A stretch of DNA of 64,000 bases. Origin: Clostridium sp. OF03-18AA (GTDB lineage: Bacteria > Bacillota > Clostridia > Lachnospirales > Lachnospiraceae). The notes under the pieces were generated by a model. It was not told where the DNA came from, did no database searches, and saw only the letters and a list, made by a program, of their open reading frames with translations. The stretch lies in contig NZ_QUEP01000002.1 in the NCBI RefSeq assembly GCF_003478035.1, positions 1-64,000 of the forward strand. Reading direction: 5' to 3'. Both the position numbers and the translations under genes were made by a program. Positions 23,558 to 32,419 of this stretch are shown here, piece by piece; the stretch's first letter is position 1, and every line of letters starts with the position of its first letter.

Positions 23558-24475
23558 ATGAAAGAACTGAAAAGCATCAAAATTATCGCCGTAGATCATG
23601 GCTACGGCAACATCAAAACAGCAAACACCGTCACCCCTACCGGCATTACTGCCTATGACACAGAACCGATTTTCTCCGGTAACATTCTGGAATACAACGG
23701 CACCTATTACCGCATCGGAGAGGGACACAAGGAATTTATTCCGGACAAAGCCATGGATGAGGACTATTATCTTTTGACTCTGATGGCAGTTGCCAGAGAG
23801 CTGAATGCGTATGGCATCCGTGAAGCAGATGTTCATCTGGCTGCCGGTCTGCCGCTGACCTGGGTTCGCAAACAGCGTGAAGATTTCCGAACTTACCTGC
23901 TCCGCAATGAATATGTATCTTTCCATTTCAATGGTAAGGAGTACAAGCTCCATTTTGTCGGATGCAGTTTGTTCCCTCAAGGTTATCCCGCTATTGTCAG
24001 CAGATTGGGCGATTTCAAGGGAACCAATCTCCTTGCAGACATCGGAAACGGCACCATGAACATTCTCTATATCAACAATAAAAAGGCGGTGGAGAGCCGT
24101 TGTTGGACAGAGAAGTTTGGTGTGAACCAGTGTATGATCGCTGCTAAAAATGCCGTGCTGGACAGCTTTGGTGTCAAAATCGAAGAAGTCACCATTGAGC
24201 AGGTGCTTCGCTATGGAACAGCGGACATCGGCAAGCCTTATCTGGACTGTATCACTGCCATTGCGAAAAGGTATGTAGCGGATATTTTCGCCACACTCCG
24301 CCGCTATGAATACAATCCGGAACTGATGCGACTGTATATTGTTGGCGGTGGTGGCTGTCTGGTCAGAAACTTCGGGCAGTACGATGAAACCCGTGTAACC
24401 ATTCTGGATGATATTTGTGCGACTGCTAAGGGATATGAATATCTCGCCCATGCCAGCCTTCGCAGGAAGGAGTAA
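23558..24475 (+). CDS. parM: ParM/Alp-type actin-like segregation ATPase
   Basis: A 305-residue actin-like protein. Phosphate 1 is IIAVDHGYGNIKTA near residues 9-22. The middle has LAAGLPLTW, phosphate 2 is LLADIGNGTMNIL around 157-169, and the adenosine motif is LYIVGGGGCLVRNF around 258-271. Such filament-forming ATPases push replicated plasmids apart. AGGAGG precedes the ATG. The parR-like gene starts three bases after its stop, and the iterons and long hairpin are upstream, giving a complete par cassette. This suggests that the element has, or had, an extrachromosomal phase. It could also be a ParM without segregation role in an integrated element. Confidence 0.88.
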   Translation: MKELKSIKIIAVDHGYGNIKTANTVTPTGITAYDTEPIFSGNILEYNGTYYRIGEGHKEFIPDKAMDEDYYLLTLMAVARELNAYGIREADVHLAAGLPLTWVRKQREDFRTYLLRNEYVSFHFNGKEYKLHFVGCSLFPQGYPAIVSRLGDFKGTNLLADIGNGTMNILYINNKKAVESRCWTEKFGVNQCMIAAKNAVLDSFGVKIEEVTIEQVLRYGTADIGKPYLDCITAIAKRYVADIFATLRRYEYNPELMRLYIVGGGGCLVRNFGQYDETRVTILDDICATAKGYEYLAHASLRRKE

Positions 24476-24477
24476 GC

Positions 24478-24849
24478 ATGAGTGAGAATATCCGCAGCAC
24501 AAATCTTCGTTTCAATCTGGACAAGGATGTGCAGAACCGGGCGTGGCAGTATCTGCAAACGATGGATAAAAAGAAATTCAAATCCTACAGCCAGATTATC
24601 GCCATTTCTCTGGTGGACTACTTTGACCGTTACTACAAGAAGCAAGATGAGCCGTATCTGGAAACCAGAGAGCGTGAGGAACGCTTCGTGGAGCAGATTG
24701 TAACAGCGGTGGAAAATGCCATGAACAGGACCCTACCGGTATATTTGGCAGGCTGTATGGTTGGTATTGCTCAGATTACACCGCAGGTAGCTGTTGCAGC
24801 ATCCGAACCGGAAGATGCAGACCTTGACTGGGATTTTCTTGGGGAATAA
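24478..24849 (+). CDS. parR: ParR-like DNA-binding adaptor
   Basis: A 123-residue protein with an N-terminal ribbon-helix-helix-like region (NLRFNLDKDVQNRAWQYL, then SYSQIIAISLVDYF). A charged helix follows, and the C-terminus is acidic (PEDADLDWDFLGE), a tail of the kind that contacts ParM filament ends. It overlaps the end of the parM operon (three-base gap) and would bind the CTCAAT repeats upstream. The identification combines size, the RHH-like start and position. The overall sequence was not matched to a specific ParR. Confidence 0.75.
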   Translation: MSENIRSTNLRFNLDKDVQNRAWQYLQTMDKKKFKSYSQIIAISLVDYFDRYYKKQDEPYLETREREERFVEQIVTAVENAMNRTLPVYLAGCMVGIAQITPQVAVAASEPEDADLDWDFLGE

Positions 24850-24885
24850 CCGGTATCTATTCTGACAACGGAAGGAGGTGAACGC

Positions 24886-25605
24886 ATGACACAGTTTCTA
24901 ATAAAGGATACCCTGATACCGCCGTATATGGCATTTCCACGATTTTTACTGGATATGGAGCAGCTGAGTGAAACCGCAAAAATACTGTATGTACTTTTGT
25001 TGGATAGAGCAAGACTTTCACAGAAAAACGAAGGCTGGGTAGATGAGCGTGGGCGTGCGTTCATATTCTTTCCAATCAAGGATTTGGCAGAAACCATGCA
25101 CAAAAGCGAAATGTCTGTTAAGACCGCTCTGGCAGTTCTGGAAAAAACGGATTTGATTTTCCGCAAGCGTCAGGGACCGGGATTGCCAAACAAAATCTAT
25201 GTAAAAGTCCCACCGGAATATCTGGTGCAGACGGACAGAAATCTTTCCCTGATACAGACAGAAACCTATCCGTCTGACGGACAGGAAACTGTCTCTGTAA
25301 GGGAAAGAAAAGTGTCCGGAAGTAATAATGAAAAGAACAATAACAAGATAAAGAAACAAGGGAGTAAGGCTGACCGCACCGCTTACGGAAAATATCAAAA
25401 TGTTTTCCTGAATGAAAAGGAGCTGGCACAGCTTCAAAAGGAAATACCATTATACCGGGAATATATCGAAAAGCTGTCTGGCTATATACGTTCCAGCGGG
25501 AAGCGGTATCAAGACCACGCTGCTACGATTCACAGCTGGTATACGCAGGATCACCCGGCTCCCGTAAGACGCAGCTATGAATGTAAGGAGGATGAAAGCC
25601 TATGA
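24886..25605 (+). CDS. RepA_N-type replication initiator
   Basis: A 239-residue protein. The N-terminal 110 residues follow the RepA_N/initiator winged-helix pattern: PPYMAFPRFLL, LSETAKILYVLLLDRARLS, then FIFFPIKDLAETMHKSEMSVKTALAVLEKTDLI. These proteins initiate theta replication of Firmicutes plasmids and are common in integrative mobilizable elements. The middle is polar and low in complexity (NNEKNNNKIKKQ), and the C-terminal helices resemble the primosome-contact region. GGAGGTG is six bases upstream. Its last four bases overlap the DnaC-like gene, giving a coupled initiator/helicase-loader pair. No iteron-type origin was recognised inside the gene. Confidence 0.85.
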   Translation: MTQFLIKDTLIPPYMAFPRFLLDMEQLSETAKILYVLLLDRARLSQKNEGWVDERGRAFIFFPIKDLAETMHKSEMSVKTALAVLEKTDLIFRKRQGPGLPNKIYVKVPPEYLVQTDRNLSLIQTETYPSDGQETVSVRERKVSGSNNEKNNNKIKKQGSKADRTAYGKYQNVFLNEKELAQLQKEIPLYREYIEKLSGYIRSSGKRYQDHAATIHSWYTQDHPAPVRRSYECKEDESL

Positions 25606-26450
25606 ACCAAATCACTGGCACCATTCAGAATATCTTTTCTGACCGCCCTTTGCAGGAAGATGAATACCGCAATGAATCAGACAACCTCATCCACTGCGCC
25701 AAATGTAAAACACCCAGGCAGCACCATGTGGTTGTTCTTGGAAAGGAAATGGTGGTTCCCATTCGCTGCCGCTGTCAGCAGGAAGTCCAGGATAAAGAGG
25801 AAGCGGAGAGAAAGCACCGTGAATTTCTGGATCAGGTGTCCCGTCTGAAAGCCAACGGCTTACAGGACAAGTCCCTGCGGGAATACACCTTTGCCAATGA
25901 TAAGGGTTACAACCCGGAAATGCAGAAAGCCCATGACTATGTTGTCCATTGGAGCGAAATGAAGGCAAAATCCATCGGCTTGCTTCTCTGGGGCGATGTG
26001 GGAACCGGAAAATCCTTTTTTGCCGGATGTATCGCCAACGCTCTGCTGGAGCAGGGTGTTCCGGTGCTGATGACCAATTTCTCCCGGATTCTCAACGCCC
26101 TGTCCGGGCTGTATTCCGAGGAGAAGAACCAATATATCGACAGCCTGAACCAGTACAGTCTGCTGATTATTGATGACCTGGGAATTGAGCGCAGTACGGA
26201 GTTTGCCTTGGAACAGGTATTCAATGTCATTGATAGCCGATATCGCAGCAAATTGCCACTGATTGTGACAACTAATATGACCTTGGAGGAACTGAAAAAT
26301 CCGCAGGATCTGACTCGCTCCCGTATCTATGACCGAGTATTGGAACGGTGTGTGCCGCTGAGAATCAACAATCAGAATATCCGGCAGAGAAATGCCGCTG
26401 AAAGCATGAAAGAAGCACGGAAAATACTGGAAAGCGGTACTGGAACGTAA
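25602..26450 (+). CDS. DnaC/IstB-like AAA+ helicase loader
   Basis: A 282-residue ATPase. A zinc-binding region comes first (CAKCKTPRQHH and later CRC, within residues 31-60), then a helical linker, then the AAA+ core: Walker A GDVGTGKSFF near 130-137, Walker B LLIIDDLGIERSTEF around 188-202, and sensor 1 IVTTNMTLEEL. The arginine-rich SRIYDRVLERC follows. This is the DnaC/DnaI type that loads the replicative helicase. It overlaps the initiator gene by four bases (ATGA), so the two act together in element replication. The next gene follows after 142 bases. Confidence 0.92.
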   Translation: MNQITGTIQNIFSDRPLQEDEYRNESDNLIHCAKCKTPRQHHVVVLGKEMVVPIRCRCQQEVQDKEEAERKHREFLDQVSRLKANGLQDKSLREYTFANDKGYNPEMQKAHDYVVHWSEMKAKSIGLLLWGDVGTGKSFFAGCIANALLEQGVPVLMTNFSRILNALSGLYSEEKNQYIDSLNQYSLLIIDDLGIERSTEFALEQVFNVIDSRYRSKLPLIVTTNMTLEELKNPQDLTRSRIYDRVLERCVPLRINNQNIRQRNAAESMKEARKILESGTGT

Positions 26451-26592
26451 GACCGGCGGTGCCGGATTGTCTCCTAATCAGCGGTGCATTGATAATTCCG
26501 CTCATGCAGCAACAATCCCGGCACCATTCTTTTCTAAAACAAGTACCAAATAAAAATCAGTTAGACCGGATATGGTCAGAAAGGACGTAAAT

Positions 26593-26811
26593 ATGACCGA
26601 GGATGAAAAGAAATTATTGCAGGCGAAACACAGACAGGAAGCGGTTGAAGCCAGAAACCGTCAGAAAGAGAGAAAACAGCGCACAAGAAGATTGATTCAG
26701 CAGGGAGCTATTCTGGAAAACGTATTCCCGGAAGCACAGATAATGGACTTGGATAATCTAAAAATGGAGCTGGAAAGACGATTAAGTGCAGAAGTTACGG
26801 AAAAACATTGA
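26593..26811 (+). CDS. small DUF3847-like mobilization accessory protein
   Basis: A 72-residue, highly charged helical protein (KKLLQAKHRQEAVEARNRQKERKQRTRRLI) ending in a short leucine-rich helix. It resembles the DUF3847 proteins found directly upstream of MobA/MobL relaxases in Firmicutes elements, which are thought to help at oriT. The start at 26593 has AAAGGACG upstream; an earlier ATG seven codons out lacks a site. The oriT candidate lies 25 bases after its stop and the relaxase gene follows. Confidence 0.7.
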   Translation: MTEDEKKLLQAKHRQEAVEARNRQKERKQRTRRLIQQGAILENVFPEAQIMDLDNLKMELERRLSAEVTEKH

Positions 26812-26831
26812 GGTACGAAAGTATCTCTATT

Positions 26832-26889
26832 CCCGAAGGGCGCACTTACTCACCACCCGATAACATCGGGCGGTGGTATCCCCTTCGGG
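26832..26889 (-). other. oriT (RSF1010/MobQ type) with nic site
   Basis: On the minus strand: an inverted repeat CCACCGCCCGAT-GTT-ATCGGGTGG, then AG, then GTAAGTGCGCCCTT (26849-26836). This is the nic-region sequence of the RSF1010/R1162 oriT family in the same order, repeat first. CCCGAAGGG and CCCTTCGGG bracket the whole. Downstream to 27150 are further GC-rich hairpins (for example ATACCGTCG...CGACGGTAT at 27007-27032) and no gene. Confidence 0.8.
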
Positions 26890-27157
26890 GCCGTGCGCTC
26901 TGCGAGGCGGATGCGGCTCCTGCGGGAGCCTTATGGACAATGCCACAATCCTGCGAGCTTGCTGTCATTGTCCACGCAGCTGGTGGTCGGTGTTACCACC
27001 TATAAAAAATACCGTCGCTTTAACCGACGGTATTCCACCAACTGTCTGCAAAAACCTGCCACCGGCAGCTTTGTTGCAGAGATGGGCATTGTTGCCAAGC
27101 CCCATTTGCTTTTTCTAAAAAGCAACAAAAACAAAAGCGAAAGGACGGTGATGAAGA

Positions 27158-28864
27158 ATGGCAATCTATCATCTGGAAGCAAAGGTCATCAGCCGTGGAG
27201 CCGGGCGCTCCGCTGTGGCGGCTTCCGCATATCTGAGCTGTTCACAGATATACAACGACTACGATGGGATTCAGCATGATTACACCAGAAAACGAGGGCT
27301 TGTCTGGCAGGAAGTATTTCTTCCGCCAATCGCTCCGGCTGCGTGGAGTGACCGAAGCATTCTGTGGAATGCGGTGGAGGAAAACGAAAAGACCAAGGAC
27401 AGCCGCCTTGCCCGTGAATTTGTGGTAGCACTTCCCATAGAACTGGGAAAGACAGACTGGCAGAGCCTTCTCACAGAATTTATTCAGGACAATTTTGTGG
27501 CCGAGGGAATGTGTGCGGATGTTGCAATCCATGACCCATATCCGCCCGGACACAATCCACACGCCCACATTATGCTGACGATTCGCCCCTTACAGGAAAA
27601 CGGTAAATGGCAGCATAAAACCGAAAAAGAATATCTGTGCGTGAGGGATGGCGCAGAATGGGGATTTACCTCTGCTGAATATAAGATCGCACAGGCGGAG
27701 GGCTGGGAGAAACAGTATCAATATCTGGTTGGCGAGCGAAAGGTGTATATGGCACCTTCAGAAGCTGAGAAGCAAGGTTATGAACGAGCCAACAAGTATC
27801 CCAAAAGTACAAAGTATGGCAGACAGAATCCAATTTCTCAGCGTTGGAACAGCGATGAACAGCTACTCATCTGGCGGGAAAAATGGGCAACCGTTACCAA
27901 TCGGCATTTGGCACAGTATCCGGAGATAGATGCCCGGATCGATCACCGCAGTCACGCCGCACGGGGATTGGATGAACTGCCAACCATCCACGAGGGCTAT
28001 CACGCACGAAAGCTGGAAGCGATGGGTATCGTTTCTGACCGCTGCGAAATTAATCGCCAGATCAAGGCGGACAACGCCCTTCTCCGGGAGCTGAAAGCGA
28101 AGGTCAAAAAGCTGGCTGCTGCAGTAAAAACTTCGATTCCGGAGCTGGCAAATGCACTGGAATCCCTGCGTGAGAATATGATTGTTCTTATGTACCGCAT
28201 CAGCCATATCCGTATCAGCAAGCAGAAAATCTCTGACTATGTGGATGCTGTAAAACCGGTCGTGGAACGATATACGGAAATCAAACAGGAAATCAAAGAG
28301 AAAAACACAGAGCGAAAGCAGCTCCGTGCAGAACAGGATTCTCTACCCTTTATTCATGTGATAAAGCATCAGAAATTGTCGGAGCAGGTTGCTACGCTGA
28401 CTGAGGATTTGGAGGAATTGAAATCCGAAAAGTCCATGCTTCTGAACAGTATGGAATGTGCGGATGATGCAGCCTTCTCCAAATTCAAAAAGGAAGTCAA
28501 GAATCTTGATACACAGATGGACGCACTGGAACAGGCAGAAAATAAATTCACTGCCGAACTGGACAGAACACTGGAGAGATACAGGGATTTGGAAAAAACC
28601 GTTGCCGATGTGGATGCAGGCGAATTGACCGACACCAGAATGGAGCTTCGCACTGGCAAAGAGCAATCCGCAGCCAGTCAGCTTCAAAAAATCTACGGCG
28701 TTAAATATGATTATGATATGATGCGTCAGAGCAAGCTGGAAGTGAAGAAAATGCTTGGGGAAGTTACCAGAAAGCCTTCTATTACTCAAATGCTTCAGCG
28801 CAAAGAACCAGAATCACAGATGCAAAAACCTCCCAAAAGAAAGCAAAAAGATTACGAGCGATGA
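27158..28864 (+). CDS. MobA/MobL-family relaxase
   Basis: A 568-residue relaxase of the MobQ class, which nicks oriT and pilots the strand in conjugal mobilization. Motif I is near the N-terminus (MAIYHLEAKVISRGAGRSAVAASAYLS) with catalytic Tyr candidates at residues 25 and 32. The three-His metal motif is HNPHAHIML at residues 132-140. The C-terminal half (about 290-520) is a long coiled coil. AAAGGACGGTG precedes the start. The oriT lies directly upstream. No type IV secretion genes are present, so transfer would need a helper element. The end of the gene is followed by two hairpins (28871-28914 and 29005-29042) without a U-tract. Confidence 0.93.
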   Translation: MAIYHLEAKVISRGAGRSAVAASAYLSCSQIYNDYDGIQHDYTRKRGLVWQEVFLPPIAPAAWSDRSILWNAVEENEKTKDSRLAREFVVALPIELGKTDWQSLLTEFIQDNFVAEGMCADVAIHDPYPPGHNPHAHIMLTIRPLQENGKWQHKTEKEYLCVRDGAEWGFTSAEYKIAQAEGWEKQYQYLVGERKVYMAPSEAEKQGYERANKYPKSTKYGRQNPISQRWNSDEQLLIWREKWATVTNRHLAQYPEIDARIDHRSHAARGLDELPTIHEGYHARKLEAMGIVSDRCEINRQIKADNALLRELKAKVKKLAAAVKTSIPELANALESLRENMIVLMYRISHIRISKQKISDYVDAVKPVVERYTEIKQEIKEKNTERKQLRAEQDSLPFIHVIKHQKLSEQVATLTEDLEELKSEKSMLLNSMECADDAAFSKFKKEVKNLDTQMDALEQAENKFTAELDRTLERYRDLEKTVADVDAGELTDTRMELRTGKEQSAASQLQKIYGVKYDYDMMRQSKLEVKKMLGEVTRKPSITQMLQRKEPESQMQKPPKRKQKDYER

Positions 28865-28870
28865 TAACAA

Positions 28871-29042
28871 AATCCACCATTACCACTCCGATTTTGGAAT
28901 GGTAGTGGTGGATTGCTGCTCTACAATATATCTGAGCCAGTGAAAAATATACTGTCCTTCCTGTGTACATATCGTACTACACAGTATTTTCAACAGAAAA
29001 AATACCATCGCTGCTACTTTGGAAGTATCTGCGATGGTATTC
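28871..29042. other. two strong hairpins after the relaxase gene
   Basis: AATCCACCATTACCACTCC pairs with GGAATGGTAGTGGTGGATT through several G-U pairs (28871-28914). AATACCATCGC pairs with GCGATGGTATT (29007-29042). Both are candidate transcript ends between convergent genes; only the second has a short T-run (TTCCTTT). Confidence 0.45.
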
Positions 29043-29088
29043 CTTTACTAAGGATGCAATAATTATATTTGACATTGTACTTGGACAG

Positions 29089-29447
29089 TTATCGAATTTC
29101 AAATTCTACTGCCAGATAATGAGTATGGATTTCATCTTCTATCGTTTCATATATTTTCTTTATGATGCGATATTTACCGTCTGACAAGTCGCCATACCAC
29201 GTTTTCCAATTCGTAGAAAAAGCCGTAATTTCTCCCGCTGGAATCTGGTATAGAGTATCTGTCCACAATCCATCCGTCAGCTGATCCAGCCTGTGTCATT
29301 CACCGTTTTCCCACTTCTGAATATCATACCATTCCCAGGTTTTCAGTCCTTTTCCACTTTGATTTGAAATTTCAATATCGCCTTCCCGGGATTTATACTT
29401 TTCCATCATCATAGTCACGTTAGGCAAGGTATTCATCGCTATATGCC
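29089..29447 (-). pseudogene. displaced C-terminal (Big_14-like) domain of the BlaR1-like gene
   Basis: In a different frame from the 29420-31351 gene, the minus strand reads NTLPNVTMMMEKYKSREG, then YDIQKWENGE, a TGA at 29296-29298 where Trp is expected, then HRLDQLTDGLW, YGDLSDGKYRIIKKIYE and LAVEFEI before TAA at 29089. This is an immunoglobulin-like domain often found at the ends of M56/BlaR1-like proteins. A frameshift near 29430 and the nonsense codon separate it from the receptor. Confidence 0.6.
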
Positions 29448-31351
29448 TTTTTTCCAGTAACTGTTTTCTGTTCTCCGGTATTGCCGTTGGTTACAGCAAT
29501 GCTGGCAATCTTAGAAGCATCCACCATTGAAACTCCTGCCACTACTGATGTAGTTTCTCCCGACTCAGCTCCGTTTGATCCGTTAACATCTCCATCAGCA
29601 ACAGGAAATTGAATATCCTGTCGCACTTCTTCAGTAGCAAAGATGCACCATTTACCATCCATGTAGATTTCAATGGTTCCTTCGGCAGCACCGTACTGAT
29701 ATGCGTATCCCTCGCCAAAATTCGATTGATCATTTACGGTAGGCTTGGTGTTCCCGTGAACAGAGGATGTGATCTTGCCATTCATCACATCGTGGTGAGC
29801 ATCTGTATTTTCAAATCCTGTGTACAGATAGAGTGTGTCATTCACCATAACCATCGGAATCACAGCACCACTATCTGCTGAGTGAGAAGTATGTTCCGAA
29901 TTTTCATTGCCCAAGTTGGTACTATCAAATGAAGCACGAATCACGATTGCATAATCTACATTTTCCAATCTTTCAGGTTCATTGACAAGCACTTCGGGAC
30001 TAAATACCCTCACTCCATTTCCCACATCAAATACCATAGCTGCCAAAATTTTTTCCGCCTCGGATTGGATTAGAATAGGTTTATTCAACTCATAACCGTT
30101 GCAGCTCCATCCGAGGATGGAATAATTCTCAGGGAATGCAAAATATGTGATGAAGGAACCACCATGTTCGTTGGTATCGACTTGAATATCAACACCTACT
30201 GAATGACCGTTTTCACGACGAACATCCAATAAGATGTTTATCTCATCGACTTCACTCGTTAATACGGCAGGCGTAGATTTTGTGCAAGTGCCATTACTCC
30301 ACTGCTCGGCATAAACAGTGCCGCTCATTACACTTTGACCAAAGGTAGTATCATAGGTAAAAGTATTACCATTTCCGGGTGTAGACTGTTCAACAAGTGT
30401 TATAGAATCACCAATCGTTTTGGGATTTGTCAGGAAACAAACCGCCGTAACGATAGCAGCAATTATTGCTACGACAACAATCCAGAACGCAGGCTTTTTA
30501 TAATTCAACACACGCTTCACCCTTTCTTTTACGCCAACCTCGCCAAAGGCAAGCGGGCAAACCAAAATCGTTCTTCTATTTACGCTACAAGAGAGTAATG
30601 TTTCGGAATAGGAAATAGACTCGCTCTGATTTAATTCTCGAATGACTTTCTCGTCGCAAGCCAACTCAATATCTCTGCAAAGTAAAATATACGCAATCCA
30701 TACAAGCGGATTGAACCAATGGATTGCTAAAACCAGATACCCCAGCGGCTTCCACCAGTGGTCACAGCGTTTTAAATGAGCGTTCTCATGGGCGATGATA
30801 TGGGGAAGCTGCACTTCATCCGTTCCGGACGGAATGTAGATTTTTGGCTTAAAGCAGCCTAGGATAAATGGTGTTTGGATATCATCGCAAATCCAAATGT
30901 TGTCCCGCACATTTAACGATGGACGAACCTTGTTGTGGATTTTTCGGTAGCTCACAAGAGCAAATACAGCAAAAGTGAAAATGCCAACTATCCATGCAAC
31001 ACTGAGAATCGTTGTTATGTTAGCTCCGTTGTTTGCAGGAACCGTCACACCTTCAAAGTAGCGGTCGCCAAGGTAATCATTGATTTGTGTATCTACGATA
31101 TTGAAACCTGTATTCACATCAAAGGATGGTCCGGAAACGACCTCATTCGGAAAAACCTCTGCGCTTGGCACCATGCTCAAATTGCTTTCGATGGTAATCG
31201 GGCATAAGAGTCGAATTGCAACAGCACCCCAAAGCAGAACATTGATCCACTTAGGTGCCTCTCTCAAAACTACACGCAAAAGTACGACCGCAAGGATCAG
31301 CCAAGATGCGGCGATACTCATATTTACAATTTTCAAAAAGAGTGAACTCAT
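29420..31351 (-). CDS. BlaR1/MecR1-like M56 membrane metallopeptidase, 3'-frameshifted
   Basis: A 643-residue membrane sensor-protease. Three to four N-terminal helices are followed by the M56 zinc-peptidase site HENAH at residues 188-192, with the downstream CDEKVI (Glu ligand region), and another helix near residue 300 (FWIVVVAIIAAIVTAVCFL). The extracytoplasmic part is not a penicillin-binding domain but a beta-rich region of unknown ligand. In the BlaR1/BlaI scheme ligand binding activates the protease, which relieves repression by BlaI. Its start is three bases after the BlaI-like stop. The original protein probably continued into the domain now at 29089-29447, so sensing may be altered. 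Confidence 0.85.
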   Translation of the reverse strand: MSSLFLKIVNMSIAASWLILAVVLLRVVLREAPKWINVLLWGAVAIRLLCPITIESNLSMVPSAEVFPNEVVSGPSFDVNTGFNIVDTQINDYLGDRYFEGVTVPANNGANITTILSVAWIVGIFTFAVFALVSYRKIHNKVRPSLNVRDNIWICDDIQTPFILGCFKPKIYIPSGTDEVQLPHIIAHENAHLKRCDHWWKPLGYLVLAIHWFNPLVWIAYILLCRDIELACDEKVIRELNQSESISYSETLLSCSVNRRTILVCPLAFGEVGVKERVKRVLNYKKPAFWIVVVAIIAAIVTAVCFLTNPKTIGDSITLVEQSTPGNGNTFTYDTTFGQSVMSGTVYAEQWSNGTCTKSTPAVLTSEVDEINILLDVRRENGHSVGVDIQVDTNEHGGSFITYFAFPENYSILGWSCNGYELNKPILIQSEAEKILAAMVFDVGNGVRVFSPEVLVNEPERLENVDYAIVIRASFDSTNLGNENSEHTSHSADSGAVIPMVMVNDTLYLYTGFENTDAHHDVMNGKITSSVHGNTKPTVNDQSNFGEGYAYQYGAAEGTIEIYMDGKWCIFATEEVRQDIQFPVADGDVNGSNGAESGETTSVVAGVSMVDASKIASIAVTNGNTGEQKTVTGKKAYSDEYLA

Positions 31352-31354
31352 AGA

Positions 31355-31720
31355 TTACTCCTTTCCGGCGGCTGCATCAATCATGTGTCGAATCTCCGCA
31401 GCTTCCTGTTGAGAAATACCCTTCCTTTGTGTAAAAGCCGCAATGAAAGCAGGGAGGGAGCCTTCAAAGGTTTCATCTACAAACTGCTCGCTCTGAACAG
31501 CATAGAACTCGTTCTTGGTCAGCACAGAGGAAACAGTTCCTCCGTTGTTTTGGAAAATCCCACGCTCACAGAGTTTGCGTAACACGGTATAAGTGGTAGA
31601 ACGGTTCCAATTCAGTTCCTTCTCACAGAGCTTTACCAAATCTCTGGAGTGCAAAGGCTCATTCGCCCAAATAATATCAGCGAAGTGGGATTCCACTACG
31701 CCCATTTTAATCTCAGCCAT
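31355..31720 (-). CDS. BlaI/MecI/CopY-family repressor
   Basis: A 121-residue winged-helix repressor. The N-terminus MGVVESHFADIIWANEPLHSRDLV, then LNWNRSTTYTVLRKLCERGIF, is the DNA-binding wing typical of BlaI. The C-terminal helices (AFTQRKGISQQEAAEIRHMID) form the dimerization region. It precedes the M56 peptidase gene in one operon. Two overlapping palindromes lie in its promoter region. No beta-lactamase gene is close, so the regulated target is either the pair itself or a gene elsewhere. AAGGAGAAA lies upstream of the ATG. Confidence 0.92.
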   Translation of the reverse strand: MAEIKMGVVESHFADIIWANEPLHSRDLVKLCEKELNWNRSTTYTVLRKLCERGIFQNNGGTVSSVLTKNEFYAVQSEQFVDETFEGSLPAFIAAFTQRKGISQQEAAEIRHMIDAAAGKE

Positions 31721-31750
31721 AAAGATTTCTCCTTCCAGTTGATAGTCAAT

Positions 31751-31798
31751 AAACTAATTATAGTTTACTCTCAATAAACTAGAATGTCAATAGGAAAC
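31751..31798 (-). promoter_or_regulatory. promoter and operator palindromes of the BlaI-like operon
   Basis: On the minus strand TTGACA (31790-31785) is followed 17 bases later by TAAACT, with TATAAT just beyond. TAAACTA-TAAT-TAGTTTA and AGTTTA-TTGAGAG-TAAACT are perfect inverted repeats that share one arm and cover the -10. They are probable BlaI-like binding sites, though they differ from the TACA...TGTA consensus. Confidence 0.6.
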
Positions 31799-31954
31799 AG
31801 TCATGTTCATAATAGTTTCACAAGTATTTGGGTTTCTGCATTTTCTAACTTTCCGACAAGCTGGTGGGATGTCAAAACAACTTCTGTCCAACTCGGATTC
31901 AAGGGAAAAGAGAGAACTTGTACCCATGATGTGTACAAGCTCTCTCCCTTGGCG

Positions 31955-32329
31955 TTAGCAATATATTAGTTCATTCAAAACAATTTCCTCCGCAGCATTG
32001 CGGATGTTATTGCAGGCACCTACCCAGATCATCTGATCAAGAGCTTTTAATTCCTCGTTTACACCATGCTGCTCCTGCATTTGTCGAGTCAGCAGCTCCA
32101 TCCGTTGACGAGCCGTATCATCAATGTCGTTCAAGTGTGATACCAGCTTTCCGTCGAACAAAAGCTCCGTATACAACCCCGGGCGATGCTCTTTTATGTA
32201 ATTCATTCGCATACGACCATACTTACCGTAATGTGGTTCTTCTTCAACCGGAAGCTCCAGGTTCGGATAATACATTCCGTCCTCGCCTAAAGTGTAGGTG
32301 CCGCCTAATTCTTCAAAAATCGATTTCAT
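31955..32329 (-). CDS. tnpV: TnpV-family transposon protein
   Basis: A 124-residue protein of the TnpV family found in Tn4451-like mobilizable elements beside large serine recombinases. The typical start is KSIFEELGGTYTLGEDGMYYPNL, followed by YGRMRMNYIKEHRPGLYTELL and a helical C-terminus with NDIDDTARQRMELL. Its biochemical role is unknown; small size and position leave open a part in recombination direction. The start at 32329 has AGGAGG six bases upstream. It is divergent from the recombinase gene. 31800-31950 shows no clear feature. Confidence 0.85.
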   Translation of the reverse strand: MKSIFEELGGTYTLGEDGMYYPNLELPVEEEPHYGKYGRMRMNYIKEHRPGLYTELLFDGKLVSHLNDIDDTARQRMELLTRQMQEQHGVNEELKALDQMIWVGACNNIRNAAEEIVLNELIYC

Positions 32330-32348
32330 AGAAAACCCTCCTGTCATG

Positions 32349-32377
32349 TTTACTTGGTGCTTACTTTATGTTATAAT
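32349..32377 (+). promoter_or_regulatory. promoter of the serine recombinase gene
   Basis: TTTACT (32349-32354), a 17-base spacer and TATAAT (32372-32377). This is a housekeeping-type promoter; no sigma-E-like mother-cell promoter is evident, which matters for developmental timing. Confidence 0.6.
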
Positions 32378-32419
32378 AGCACATGATACATCACATAGCA
32401 AGAGAAGGAGGAAAAGCAG

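Noticed and set aside
23489..24502. 337-codon minus-strand frame
   Set aside because: Exact antisense of parM; no ribosome site, and ParM motifs on the plus strand are decisive.
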